Below, piece by piece: positions 23,935 through 31,418 of a DNA stretch of 36,704 nt. Below the pieces are notes generated by a model that saw only the letters and a list, made by a program, of their open reading frames with translations, did not search any database and was not told where the DNA came from. The stretch comes from a virus, in the IMG/VR virus record IMGVR_UViG_3300030333_006518, positions 1-36,704 of that record; one strand, 5' to 3'. Position numbers and translations under genes: made by a program. Each line of letters starts with the position of its first letter. Within the stretch, counting starts at the first letter, position 1.

Positions 23935-24359
23935 TCCGATTCCCCCATGTGATACTTCGACGAGCGTGTTAGCGCACGGGCCACCCGTTCATAGAACTGT
24001 TTGACCATCGGGGGTTCCGTGAAGCAATCCCCCATGCCGTAGAACTCCTGCTCTATGAGAGGTAGAATCTCCCTCATCTCCTTCCTGATGGGGAATATAA
24101 TCTCAGGCTCGTCGCACTCGCATATGGTTCTCAGGTTAGCAACCAATGTGGGTATCTTGGTGCCGAACTCGAGCACGTGCAGCCCGCTGTCGCCCAAGTA
24201 GAAGTTGAATCTCTCGAAGAGCAGAGCCACGTAGTCTAGGAAGAGGGGCAGTTCCTTCTCGTTGATTATACCGGTGTGGGTTGATTTGACGAGCGCGTGG
24301 CCGGGGTGGGACTGCTGCAGGAGGTCGTGAATCTGGATGTACTGCTGCACGTCCCTCAC
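23931..24359 (-). CDS. Helical packaging-operon protein, function unknown
   Basis: 142 residues from GTG 24359, GTGA-coupled to the upstream stop. Predicted largely helical with aromatic-rich segments (LFLDYVALLFERFNFYLGD), a TICECDEPEIIF acidic stretch and a C-terminal helix. No tag, membrane segment or catalytic motif. Directly downstream of the zinc/HTH protein, it may assist packaging or head assembly. Not recognised. Confidence 0.7.
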   Translation of the reverse strand: MRDVQQYIQIHDLLQQSHPGHALVKSTHTGIINEKELPLFLDYVALLFERFNFYLGDSGLHVLEFGTKIPTLVANLRTICECDEPEIIFPIRKEMREILPLIEQEFYGMGDCFTEPPMVKQFYERVARALTRSSKYHMGESE

Positions 24360-25039
24360 AGGTCACCACCGGCCTGCTCTATGAGTTGAGCGCGTATCCT
24401 GCTCCACGTCTCGGGGGACTCCTTCGACATCTCCAACTTCAGGACGTTGATTGTCTGGTTGACGGTGGTCTCGTTGCTGTCGGAGCCCCAGTCGTTGTTG
24501 AGTTTGAGCATGTCCTTGAGGGACTCCCTGACCTCCTTGTGCAGGGACACCGCGTCTCGCACGAAGCCGTCCTCGTGCACTGAGCCCTCGGAGAGCAGTT
24601 CGCTGAGTTTCTCGTTGAGCCTCTCGACGTTGCCCCTGAGTATGTCGAGTTCCTTGCCCACGGTGAGAGCGACCTCCACGGCAGCCGTCCTCTGGACGAG
24701 CGGTTGGAAGTGGTGCTTCATGTGGTGATACACGCTGGATTCGGATACTTCCAACTCAGAAGCAATCTGTTCACTTTCACTTCCATCCTGAAAGTAGCGG
24801 GACTCGAACTCCGCTCGGTGCGGGTGGGAGCATATCTTGCATGAGGGATTGGCTGCCATGTGGTACTCCCCCATGTGATTCCTGTAGTGCCTGTCCGCTG
24901 TGTTGGCCCTCCAGCCCATGTCCTTGTCCATCTGCTTGGCGGTCATGTCGCCGGACATCAGCATCTCCTCGAGTTCGTCCCTCTGCTCGCTCTGGCAGAA
25001 GGCGCAGGAGCGTTTCGTGATGCGTGCGCCCCCCTCCAT
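24356..25039 (-). CDS. Tandem zinc-HTH protein, candidate small terminase
   Basis: 227 residues from ATG 25039. It contains two tandem units of the same layout: Cys12-AF-Cys15 with His51-YRN-His55, and Cys67-KI-Cys70 with His105-HMK-His109. Each encloses a helix-turn-helix-like stretch (MTAKQMDKDMGWRANTADRH; SESEQIASELEVSESSVYHH). The rest is coiled coil with GKELDILRGNVERLNEKLSE and a VNQTINVLK segment. DNA-binding HTH plus coiled-coil oligomer, in the operon of the large terminase, fits a small terminase subunit that recognises packaging sites. That assignment is inferred; a transcription factor is the alternative. Confidence 0.75.
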   Translation of the reverse strand: MEGGARITKRSCAFCQSEQRDELEEMLMSGDMTAKQMDKDMGWRANTADRHYRNHMGEYHMAANPSCKICSHPHRAEFESRYFQDGSESEQIASELEVSESSVYHHMKHHFQPLVQRTAAVEVALTVGKELDILRGNVERLNEKLSELLSEGSVHEDGFVRDAVSLHKEVRESLKDMLKLNNDWGSDSNETTVNQTINVLKLEMSKESPETWSRIRAQLIEQAGGDL

Positions 25040-25079
25040 CAGAGGTACTTAAGGCAGCACGAAACATGAATGTTTCTTA

Positions 25080-25325
25080 TCACATGCGCGATATACGGGC
25101 GTAGACCGCTGACAGGAATATCATCGAGCCGAAGAGTCCCACGAGGTAGAATGTGGCCTCGTTGGTGGACAACTCGTTAGCCCTGAAGACGAGTACTCCG
25201 AGCATGAGAAGGACTAGGCTGATAAGTTGGACCATGACCATGTCGACGACTACGCTTCTCTTAGGCGACCATAGGTCGAGACCCATTGCTGCGAACTGGG
25301 ATGGTATTGGCATTCCGCTCATCAT
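25080..25325 (-). CDS. Small two-span membrane protein
   Basis: 81 residues, ATG 25325 after AGGAGG. Two hydrophobic helices at about residues 26-47 (VVDMVMVQLISLVLLMLGVL) and 58-77 (FYLVGLFGSMIFLSAVYA) joined by a short polar loop. Size and topology recall a holin, but no lysin lies nearby and archaeal-virus lysis genes are poorly known. It could also belong to the nearby membrane/GTPase group. A 40-base gap follows before the next gene. Confidence 0.7.
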   Translation of the reverse strand: MMSGMPIPSQFAAMGLDLWSPKRSVVVDMVMVQLISLVLLMLGVLVFRANELSTNEATFYLVGLFGSMIFLSAVYARISRM

Positions 25326-25326
25326 A

Positions 25327-25977
25327 TCATCTTCCTCCTGTTAGTAGATTCCGTGTGAAGGAGCCTATCCCGGTTCCTACGTTCTCTATGAGATTCGGAT
25401 TGGCCATGGCGGCATTGAGAGCCCCGGCCATCATGCTCTGATTGGCCATGGCGAGGACCTGCTGCCTCTGCATCTCAGCCTGCTGTATCGCCTGATTGGA
25501 TGAGTTCTGCATGGTGGACAACTGGGCCATCACGTTCTCCACTGACAGGGTCTGCAGTTCCGATGGCAGTGATGTGACGTCGAGCCGCATCGAGCCGTCA
25601 TCGTCGTCTATTGCGAATGTGGCGTTCTTGAGTATGTTGAGGACTGACATGCTGATGATGCCGGATAGCATCTCCATCAGCGCTGGCATCTGAGGGCTGA
25701 CGATGAACTTGTCAATCGGTATGAGGGTCTTGAGCATCGAGTCGAGAATCTCGGTCTCCGACGGGGGTGCCACCGGCTGTCCGTAGTACTGGTTGTACTG
25801 GTCTCCGTACCCCGCTCCCGCGAACAGTCCCCCCATGAGCGTCTGTGCGGGCTGCTGTGCGCCCATACCCATGCTCTGCTGGGGCATCATCCCCGTCGGT
25901 GCCCCGGTCTGAGATAGGTTCAGGGTGGCGCTGGGCAATTGCTGCTGTGGTTGATTGTTTCCGAATCCGAACATCAT
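25327..25977 (-). CDS. Gln/Met/Gly-rich protein, function unknown
   Basis: 216 residues, ATG 25977 coupled to the upstream stop as ATGA. The first 70 residues are low-complexity Gln/Gly/Met/Pro. Residues 75-140 are hydrophobic/helical (LMEMLSGIISMSVLNILKNA) followed by a DDDDG turn, then a Gln-rich helical stretch with QQAEMQRQQVLAMANQ. No known domain. It precedes the two-span membrane protein in the same operon. A virion-associated role is likely. Confidence 0.68.
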   Translation of the reverse strand: MMFGFGNNQPQQQLPSATLNLSQTGAPTGMMPQQSMGMGAQQPAQTLMGGLFAGAGYGDQYNQYYGQPVAPPSETEILDSMLKTLIPIDKFIVSPQMPALMEMLSGIISMSVLNILKNATFAIDDDDGSMRLDVTSLPSELQTLSVENVMAQLSTMQNSSNQAIQQAEMQRQQVLAMANQSMMAGALNAAMANPNLIENVGTGIGSFTRNLLTGGR

Positions 25978-26912
25978 TGCTCACCTACTGGTTGTTGTGT
26001 GATGGGGGGTTGTTGATTAATTATCTGCTGGAAAGCAGGGGTCGGCTGCTGCATCTTGGCCAACTCGTCTTGGAATATTCTCAGGTCGAAAGTAACTGTG
26101 GTTATGTCGTTCAGTCCCGTCATAGGATTGGTGTAGTGATTGATGTTGATGCCCTTGGTGACTCTGGAGTCCCTCTCGAGCAACTCGAAGAAGGGCTCGT
26201 ACTTGGCGAGCATCTCGGGAACCGGTATCTCGTCCTTCTTCATCGTGGAGACGGGGACCGTCACTATCGACACTCCCCTCTTGACCTTGTCCTTGAATCT
26301 CGATGGCTGCATCTCGTTCTCCTTCTCCTGCTCGGCCTCCCACTTGCACAGGAGGTGGTACAGGTGCAGATGCTCTGGGCAGTAGGTGCCTCTCATCTTC
26401 CTGCCGCTCGTGACGTTGTCCATGGCGAGGAATGCGGATGGCTCGCCTGTCACGGGATTCTGCCAGTACATCTCCCACAGGCTGCGACCGGTGTCCTCGT
26501 CGCATATCTTGGCATAGAGGTTGTCATGCTGTATGAGTTCGGAGCAGTTGCACCCGTCGACCACGCATACGTTGGTCTGCTTGTTGTACAGGTACTTCGA
26601 GCCCCATAGTCTCGCTGGGCTGAACAGCCTTCTCTTCGCTGGGCGAAGTAATCTGTAGGCCTGCTTGATGTCCTTCTTGCGGGCCTTCCTCGGGTCAGCG
26701 TGAGTGCTGGGATAGAAGTTCACCTTGGGAACCTCTAGGTTCTTCTGCTCTGCCATCTGCTGCATCTGCTGCTGCGCTGCGGCCTGCTCCATGAGAGCGG
26801 CCCTGTTGAGTTGGGGATTGCCCTGAGCGGCCAGTGCCATGAGGTGGGCCTCGTTGACGACGCCGAGTGACTGCTGGGGTGTTTGAGCCATGGGATTCGG
26901 AATGCCGCCCAT
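25974..26912 (-). CDS. Cys/His-rich protein, possible zinc domain
   Basis: 312 residues. ATG 26912 shares its A with the upstream TGA; a longer in-frame reading to 27128 is rejected because it overlaps the AbrB gene. N-terminal 60 residues are Gln-rich helix. Residues 75-105 are very basic (RKARKKDIKQAYRLLRPAKR). Cys116, 121, 123, 137, 178, 189 and His181/183/186 (YCPEHLHLYHLLC) suggest a metal site. The C-terminus has a VTFDLRIFQDELAKM segment and a Gln/Pro tail. Not recognised; a nucleic-acid-binding structural protein is possible. Confidence 0.7.
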   Translation of the reverse strand: MGGIPNPMAQTPQQSLGVVNEAHLMALAAQGNPQLNRAALMEQAAAQQQMQQMAEQKNLEVPKVNFYPSTHADPRKARKKDIKQAYRLLRPAKRRLFSPARLWGSKYLYNKQTNVCVVDGCNCSELIQHDNLYAKICDEDTGRSLWEMYWQNPVTGEPSAFLAMDNVTSGRKMRGTYCPEHLHLYHLLCKWEAEQEKENEMQPSRFKDKVKRGVSIVTVPVSTMKKDEIPVPEMLAKYEPFFELLERDSRVTKGININHYTNPMTGLNDITTVTFDLRIFQDELAKMQQPTPAFQQIINQQPPITQQPVGEQ

Positions 26913-27106
26913 CACGCCTGACCACCCTCCTTGACTGGTAGGACCTTGATGTACATTGAACTTCCGTCTGTGTCGAGCCTCCAACTCAGACGGTCCCCGG
27001 CAGCGAGGGAGAACTGCTCGACCAACCACATTGGGACAGTGGTTCTGAGGCTGTTGGAGCCACCACCGGTGGAGACCAGAGCAGTATCCCCATTGGTCTT
27101 GGCCAT
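26912..27106 (-). CDS. AbrB/SpoVT-type DNA-binding protein
   Basis: 64 residues, ATG 27106. Residues 20-58 fit the swapped-hairpin AbrB fold: NSLRTTVPMWLVEQFSLAAG, DRLSWRL, then a strand MYIKVLP. This fold is common in archaeal transcription regulators and MazE-type antitoxins. It lies between the small GTPase and downstream genes; no toxin partner is next to it, so a regulator of the viral operon is more likely than an antitoxin. A weak AT-rich box (CTTTTGAATG near 27125-27134) precedes the start. Confidence 0.8.
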   Translation of the reverse strand: MAKTNGDTALVSTGGGSNSLRTTVPMWLVEQFSLAAGDRLSWRLDTDGSSMYIKVLPVKEGGQA

Positions 27107-27152
27107 GTGAGTCGCATCCGTTGTTCATTCAAAAGGCTATTGATGGGGTCAA

Positions 27153-27866
27153 TTATGAGGTCAGCAAATCAAGCATGCTTATTTCCACGTTCCAGCCTAT
27201 GCGCGTGGCCATGAAAGAGCGCTTGCTTCTGATGTTCGCCTTCTGCAGCCTGATTAGGTCGTCGCGGAACGGGTCGAACACCTTGTGCTCGCCTATCCTC
27301 CCCTGCTGCCACAGGAGAGCGGCCTTGTCATCGAAGAAGCGGTCCGCCTTGTTTGCGACCAGCATCAGCACCTTCGGGGCGTACTTCTTCCCCTTCCATC
27401 TGCTCCTGAGCGTGCGATAGCGATACTTCCTGCCTACGAGTACGTCGACGAGGTACTTGAATCCGGCAACCTGCTCCATGCCCTCGGCCCCTCCTCTGAA
27501 TGCCCTGTCGTCGAACATGTACACCACGGCCTCCACCTGTCTCGCAACCATGTCGTCCACCCACAGGTTCCAGAATCTCTCCTGACCCCCCATGTCGGCG
27601 GAGTTGACGACACGCTTCTCGCCCTTCCAACTTATCCTCTTCTTCGATGCTCTAGGCAGCAGGTACCTGTTGAGTATGCGGAAGTGCTCCGTCCTCTCGG
27701 ACTCCGGTATCTCCTCCATCTCGCCGGGAGTGGTCATGTAGCGGTCCAGAGTGGTCTTGCCGACCATGCTGGTGCCGTAGATGCCGACGCTTCTCGGCTT
27801 CCATGCGTTGTAGAGATGCTGGCCCCACAACGCTGCGCCTACCAGAACGCTGCCAGTCGCCGACAT
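27153..27866 (-). CDS. Arf/Ras-like small GTPase with membrane-anchor N-terminus
   Basis: 237 residues, ATG 27866 with GGTGAG upstream. G1 is G31TSMVGKT38 in VGIYGTSMVGKTTL. G3 is D91MGGQ95 followed by ERFWNLW, close to the Arf/Galpha DxGGQ switch II. G4 is N172KAD175. A G5-like MATRIGWNVE follows at the end. Thr45/46 may serve as the switch I threonine. Residues 5-22 (GSVLVGAALWGQHLYNAW) form a short hydrophobic helix, possibly a membrane anchor as in SR-beta. The two genes just upstream encode membrane proteins. It is expected to bind and hydrolyse GTP. Such a GTPase is rarely described in archaeal or bacterial tailed viruses. Confidence 0.83.
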   Translation of the reverse strand: MSATGSVLVGAALWGQHLYNAWKPRSVGIYGTSMVGKTTLDRYMTTPGEMEEIPESERTEHFRILNRYLLPRASKKRISWKGEKRVVNSADMGGQERFWNLWVDDMVARQVEAVVYMFDDRAFRGGAEGMEQVAGFKYLVDVLVGRKYRYRTLRSRWKGKKYAPKVLMLVANKADRFFDDKAALLWQQGRIGEHKVFDPFRDDLIRLQKANIRSKRSFMATRIGWNVEISMLDLLTS

Positions 27867-27872
27867 CCGTAA

Positions 27873-28130
27873 TCAACTCACCAGACCGAGAAGCCACTGA
27901 CCGGCCTCCTCGACCTTGGAGGCTGCCCAGTCGCCCGTGAGTTCCCACACGCCGATACTCGTGTAGTACTCGAGAGCGCTGGTGCCGAGCACGCCGATTG
28001 CGAAGGCTATGACCGTGCGTACCCATCCTATGCCCCATTCGTACACGTTGTCGACCGTGTTGGCAAGGTGCATTGCGCGAAGCGTTTCTTCCACTGAATC
28101 GTCTTTAGGGGTCTTGAAGATGCGTCCCAT
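27873..28130 (-). CDS. Small membrane protein of GTPase block
   Basis: 85 residues; ATG 28130 shares its A with the upstream TGA, preferred over the GTG one codon earlier. One clear hydrophobic helix at about 40-58 (VRTVIAFAIGVLGTSALEY) and a C-terminal amphipathic helix ending GQWLLGLVS. It lies six bases ahead of the GTPase gene, suggesting a joint role at a membrane. No family recognised. Confidence 0.72.
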   Translation of the reverse strand: MGRIFKTPKDDSVEETLRAMHLANTVDNVYEWGIGWVRTVIAFAIGVLGTSALEYYTSIGVWELTGDWAASKVEEAGQWLLGLVS

Positions 28131-28708
28131 CACTCATCACCACGGGCCTTCTTGTATCTAAGGTCCGGGGTTCCATCCTTCTTGAGACGTATGTTACCCT
28201 CGTTGGCGCCGAGGTTGAGGGAGGGTGTGATTGAGGCCTCGTGAACGGGGGTGCCCGGATTGAATGTGCTGTGCATGTCCGAGCCTAGATTCAGCCCGTC
28301 TCTCGCTGAGCCCGTGGGGCTGAAGCCGCTCGGCACCTTGCCGGGGTTCTGCTCCATCCACCTGAGTTCCTTCTCGAGTTCGGCCTCAGCCTTGCGCAGT
28401 TCCATCTCCGACCTCCTCTGGTCGAAGGTGACCTGCATGTTGCGGAACCTAGACTGCTGGGTCCTCTGCATCTCGTTGATGCGTGCCCTCTCCTGCAGGT
28501 TCCTCTCGAAGAACATCTTGAACATGTAGTAGGCGAGGCCCTGCACCGCGAAGGCCCCCATACCGTAGTTCAGCCCGTTCATCCAGACGTCTTCGTTCAC
28601 TAGCCATAGTTCAGAGTCGAAGATGGCGACTGCCACTCCGATGAGTGCCGACTGGCTCAAAATGAGTCCCATGAGCCTTATCTCGGCGTCGTTGTTGTCT
28701 TGAGACAT
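28130..28708 (-). CDS. Two-span membrane protein with cytoplasmic coiled coil
   Basis: 192 residues from ATG 28708 (MSQDNNDAEIR) with AGGGGTCAT ahead; a longer reading to 28795 is rejected because its start lies inside the promoter palindrome. Hydrophobic helices at about 12-30 (LMGLILSQSALIGVAVAIF) and 45-63 (MGAFAVQGLAYYMFKMFF), then a long charged coiled coil at 64-125 (RRSEMELRKAEAELEKEL). The tail is Gly/Asn-rich and disordered. It leads the operon with the small membrane protein and the GTPase, and could recruit the GTPase or another partner through the coiled coil. Confidence 0.72.
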   Translation of the reverse strand: MSQDNNDAEIRLMGLILSQSALIGVAVAIFDSELWLVNEDVWMNGLNYGMGAFAVQGLAYYMFKMFFERNLQERARINEMQRTQQSRFRNMQVTFDQRRSEMELRKAEAELEKELRWMEQNPGKVPSGFSPTGSARDGLNLGSDMHSTFNPGTPVHEASITPSLNLGANEGNIRLKKDGTPDLRYKKARGDE

Positions 28709-28778
28709 AGTATGACCCCTGTTGAGGCCAACAGTGAGGTCAACATAAAGGTATGGTGAGAATCTGTCCAACTGTCCG

Positions 28779-28795
28779 ATGTATAGTCTATACAT
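28779..28795. promoter_or_regulatory. 17-bp perfect palindrome, candidate operator
   Basis: ATGTATAGTCTATACAT is perfectly self-complementary around a central T. It stands between the TATA-like box (28796-28810) and the predicted start of transcription. An outer pair TGTCCGAT (28773-28780) and ATCGGACA (28848-28855) is inverted around the whole promoter. A dimeric repressor site is likely. Confidence 0.55.
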
Positions 28796-28810
28796 TTAGA
28801 TATATACTTA
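28796..28810 (-). promoter_or_regulatory. TATA-like box for GTPase operon
   Basis: TAAGTATATATCTAA on the minus strand, in the 136-base gap before the membrane/GTPase block, the second-longest gap in the window. Transcription would begin near 28778, giving an untranslated leader of about 70 bases. Confidence 0.5.
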
Positions 28811-28844
28811 CTTGTAGAGTATATCGTACAGATGAATAATCGGA

Positions 28845-29429
28845 CTAATCGGACATTTGTCGTTGCAGACGTTTCGCCTGCAGACGGCGATACATACGCC
28901 TCCGCCGGGCGTCTCGCTTGTATTTTTCCCATTCGGCTTCTCTCTCTCGATGGTTTCTGAGCATCCGCTCTTTCTCATATTGATTCCTAGGCCAATGGCC
29001 TTCCTTCTCATATCGTCCCCAAAGTTCCTTCCCTTGACTTGACCTATCGAATGATGGTATGATGACTGCGCCATCCTCCTCGTCTCGGATATTCGCAGAC
29101 AAATCATACAAAGCAGAGGCCATGCCCATTCTACGATGAGATGGCTCAGTTTTAGTGCCCCAAGCGTAGTCCCTATCTCCGCCAGTCAACACAAGATGCG
29201 ATAGGGCATCGCTAGTCATGACAGAGCCTTGAGTCAATTCCGGTCTTTGTCCCGGCCTGTAAATACCGCTCTCATAGCCCAACCCGAAGTCACTAGCAAC
29301 CATGGGGAAGACCTCTCCGGTTTCAGGGTGGATGAAGTTGGCATGGTATTGCTTGTCTCCCACCTGCTCTATTGAGTCGTAATCAAGTGGCATCTTGAGC
29401 AGTGCCCATGCTTGCTCGAAGGGATTCAT
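28845..29429 (-). CDS. AW-LLK-tagged GNAT-like protein
   Basis: 194 residues, ATG 29429 coupled as ATGA. Tag MNPFEQAWALLK (1-12). Residues 30-45 HPETGEVFPMVASDFGL are shared with the gene at 29890-30576, so the two are paralogues. Residues 115-130 EPSHRRMGMASALYDLSANI resemble the acetyl-CoA-binding motif A (R/Q-xx-G-x-G/A) of GNAT acetyltransferases. The C-terminal 50 residues are strongly basic (KYKRDARRRRMYRRLQAKR). The body is AT-rich. Substrate unknown; a packaged acetyltransferase that modifies host or viral proteins early in infection is a speculation from tag plus domain. Confidence 0.72.
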   Translation of the reverse strand: MNPFEQAWALLKMPLDYDSIEQVGDKQYHANFIHPETGEVFPMVASDFGLGYESGIYRPGQRPELTQGSVMTSDALSHLVLTGGDRDYAWGTKTEPSHRRMGMASALYDLSANIRDEEDGAVIIPSFDRSSQGKELWGRYEKEGHWPRNQYEKERMLRNHREREAEWEKYKRDARRRRMYRRLQAKRLQRQMSD

Positions 29430-29893
29430 TCTCTTAACCTCCTCAACTGCTCCTCTATGTGGGCTATTCTTTCATCTGTTGAGAAACGACCACCGGAAGT
29501 ATCGAGAAAACCTCTCGTCTCTTCATAATAGTCAGGGTCTTCCTTGTAGTCAGCCAAGAGTTGCTCTACATCTCTAGCAGTCTCCTCACGACTCTGAATC
29601 TCATGAGGTAGATTTCTCGCCATCCCAACCATAGTAGTCTCCGGGTCGCTATCCAAATGGTGCATTTGCTTGGTTTCGGGTGCTACTCTGATTTGTGGGA
29701 TGCCGCCTCTCATGCTAGGAGCGTTCACATCAGAACCCATGAGTGCATATTCTAAAGCCTCGTCATAACTCATAGGCCAATAACCCGTATCGGGGTCGCC
29801 TTCCTTACCACCTTGATACAACACATCCCTAACTTCACCATCGATGTTGTATGGTGCTTTGAGCAAGGCCCACGCTTGGTCGAAGGCAGTCAT
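29426..29893 (-). CDS. AW-LLK-tagged protein, function unknown
   Basis: 155 residues from ATG 29893 (ATGA with the upstream stop, AGGAGGCAAAG in front); an in-frame start farther upstream lies inside the previous gene. Tag MTAFDQAWALLK. Body polar and acidic with YWPMSYDEALEYALMGSD and a C-terminal helix (DERIAHIEEQLRRLRE). No enzyme motif seen. Its position between two tagged GNAT-like genes suggests the same delivery or assembly path. Confidence 0.72.
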   Translation of the reverse strand: MTAFDQAWALLKAPYNIDGEVRDVLYQGGKEGDPDTGYWPMSYDEALEYALMGSDVNAPSMRGGIPQIRVAPETKQMHHLDSDPETTMVGMARNLPHEIQSREETARDVEQLLADYKEDPDYYEETRGFLDTSGGRFSTDERIAHIEEQLRRLRE

Positions 29894-30576
29894 CTTTGCC
29901 TCCTGCTGGGCCATCTGTCCCTCCCCTCGTGCTTGGCCCACATTCTTTGGGCATTTTCGGTTTGACTATCATCACGCACGATTACATGGGCACCTCGTGT
30001 CTCTCTGTCTAGGATATCGGCGGCCATATCGTACATGGCAGTCCCATGACCCTGATGCTTGTAGTTCCTGAACTGATTGAGGTATTCCTCTAGACTCATG
30101 TCGAAATCAGGGTCATTCTGAACTTTCTGACGATATGCCCTAATTTTATTGCCTACAGGACCAGCCTCTTTGACTCTCGGTGTACCTATCATGTTTCTAT
30201 TGCCGTAGTTATCATCGCTTTGCTGAGGACCAAAGAAAGCATCCGCTATCGAATGCTCATAATCAGCGTCCTGAGAGAAATACTTCTCACGAATCCCTGC
30301 ATCAGGCACATCACCTATATCCTCTACAGGATGATTAGGCGATAGAATGTTCATTTCTATCTCAGGATGTAAAAATCTCCCATGTATCGTGTCTACTTCT
30401 GGCAGGGTGACATCGGCAACCATCGGGTGAATCTCACCAGTCTCAGGGTGCTTGAAGTCAGCGACATACCGAACCATTTCATCACCAGCATCATCCTGTG
30501 AAGTGCTATGTCTAGTCAGACTGCCCGGCACCATCGGCATCTTGAGCAGGGCCCACGCTTGGTCGAAGGGGTCCAT
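29890..30576 (-). CDS. AW-LLK-tagged GNAT-like protein, paralogue
   Basis: 228 residues; ATG 30576 shares its A with the upstream TGA. Tag MDPFDQAWALLK. HPETGEIHPMVADVTLPE matches the paralogue at 28845-29429. The C-terminal part YKHQGHGTAMYDMAADIL followed by GAHVIVRDDSQTENAQRMW has the GNAT layout: Q-x-x-G-x-G/A cofactor loop, then the strand and the N-A-Q-R-M-W helix typical of motif B. Acetyl-CoA binding is likely; substrate unknown. Confidence 0.76.
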   Translation of the reverse strand: MDPFDQAWALLKMPMVPGSLTRHSTSQDDAGDEMVRYVADFKHPETGEIHPMVADVTLPEVDTIHGRFLHPEIEMNILSPNHPVEDIGDVPDAGIREKYFSQDADYEHSIADAFFGPQQSDDNYGNRNMIGTPRVKEAGPVGNKIRAYRQKVQNDPDFDMSLEEYLNQFRNYKHQGHGTAMYDMAADILDRETRGAHVIVRDDSQTENAQRMWAKHEGRDRWPSRRQR

Positions 30577-31406
30577 CAGACCACCCTCAACGTGCCTCGG
30601 TTCTTGAAGTGCCTCGCCCTGTTCGCATGCTCGGGCTCGAGCGTCAGCCTCCCACCCTGCGTGTGGCTGACGTCCATGTGGTCCCCAGTGCCGTAGATGC
30701 CCCTCCTCCGTCTCTCAGCGTGGAGTTCGCGCTGGTACTTGCGCCGCTCAGGGGTCTTCTCGTACTGCTTGTCGTATGCCAACTTGCGCCTCATCGCCTC
30801 GGGCGACTTGCGCTCCTTGAGCAGTCGGAAGGCGATGTCCATCGGCTCCTCGGACTTCAACTGGGTGTATCCCATACCCTCCGGCGTCCCTCCCACGTCA
30901 TCACCTCCCGCGTCTGAGTGGGTGAAGACCCTCTCCACTCTCAATGCTTTCGGCGTCCAAGGCTGCTGCATCTCCCCTCTCCATTCATCCCTGCGCAGCA
31001 TGGTGGTCTGCAATTTCGCTGTGCCGGGGTAGTCAGGGTGCTCGCGTACTATGCCCACTATAGTATTTCCATTCGAGAGGGGCCTTCCCCTGATGTCCAC
31101 GCCATCCGGGTTCCTGTCCCTGTCGAGTATGTGGGTCCTGATTGCCACGCTGGAAGGGGCGCCGGGGAGGAACCTACCGTTATTCCCGACAATGCCCTTG
31201 TCCCTCAGAACCTCTGCGATGCGCTGCTTGACCTCGTCGGACTCCTCCTTCGAGTGGATTCTCCTCTCGTCCCCGAGCCTATGCCCAGCATGCCCCCTCC
31301 AGAAATCACGTTGGAACTGGATGCCTGCTACTGGGGGATGGGGCGGCCTGCGTCTGGAGACCCTGTATTTGAGGACGAGCCAAGCGACGTCCATCAAGTC
31401 GCTCAA
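30576..31406 (-). CDS. Doubly tagged protein with HNH-like C-terminus
   Basis: 276 residues from TTG 31406; ATG 31394 is the alternative but would shorten the tag. Tag MSDLMDVAWLVLK at the N-terminus and a second, EEPMDIAFRLLKER (30816-30851), before the C-terminal unit. That unit is very basic (RRKYQRELHAERRRRG) and ends with GDHMDVSHTQGGRLTL...HANRARHFKNRG, resembling degenerate HNH endonuclease folds of phages (D-H/V-S-H ... N-R-A-R). The middle is beta-rich. Two tags with two modules suggest joining of two tag-headed genes. Confidence 0.72.
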   Translation of the reverse strand: MSDLMDVAWLVLKYRVSRRRPPHPPVAGIQFQRDFWRGHAGHRLGDERRIHSKEESDEVKQRIAEVLRDKGIVGNNGRFLPGAPSSVAIRTHILDRDRNPDGVDIRGRPLSNGNTIVGIVREHPDYPGTAKLQTTMLRRDEWRGEMQQPWTPKALRVERVFTHSDAGGDDVGGTPEGMGYTQLKSEEPMDIAFRLLKERKSPEAMRRKLAYDKQYEKTPERRKYQRELHAERRRRGIYGTGDHMDVSHTQGGRLTLEPEHANRARHFKNRGTLRVV

Positions 31407-31418
31407 ACCACCACATCA

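Noticed and set aside
26912-27106. Toxin-antitoxin pair with the AbrB protein as antitoxin
   Set aside because: Neither adjacent gene resembles a known small toxin; the neighbours are the GTPase and a Cys/His-rich 312-residue protein.
26913-27128. N-terminal extension of the Cys/His protein at 25974-26912
   Set aside because: The extension lies out of frame over the AbrB gene and has an atypical Cys/Trp/His-rich composition; the TGATG overlap at 26912 gives the natural start.
28678-28932. Minus-strand reading through the promoter region
   Set aside because: It spans a TATA-like box, a palindrome and two gene ends and has no ribosome site.
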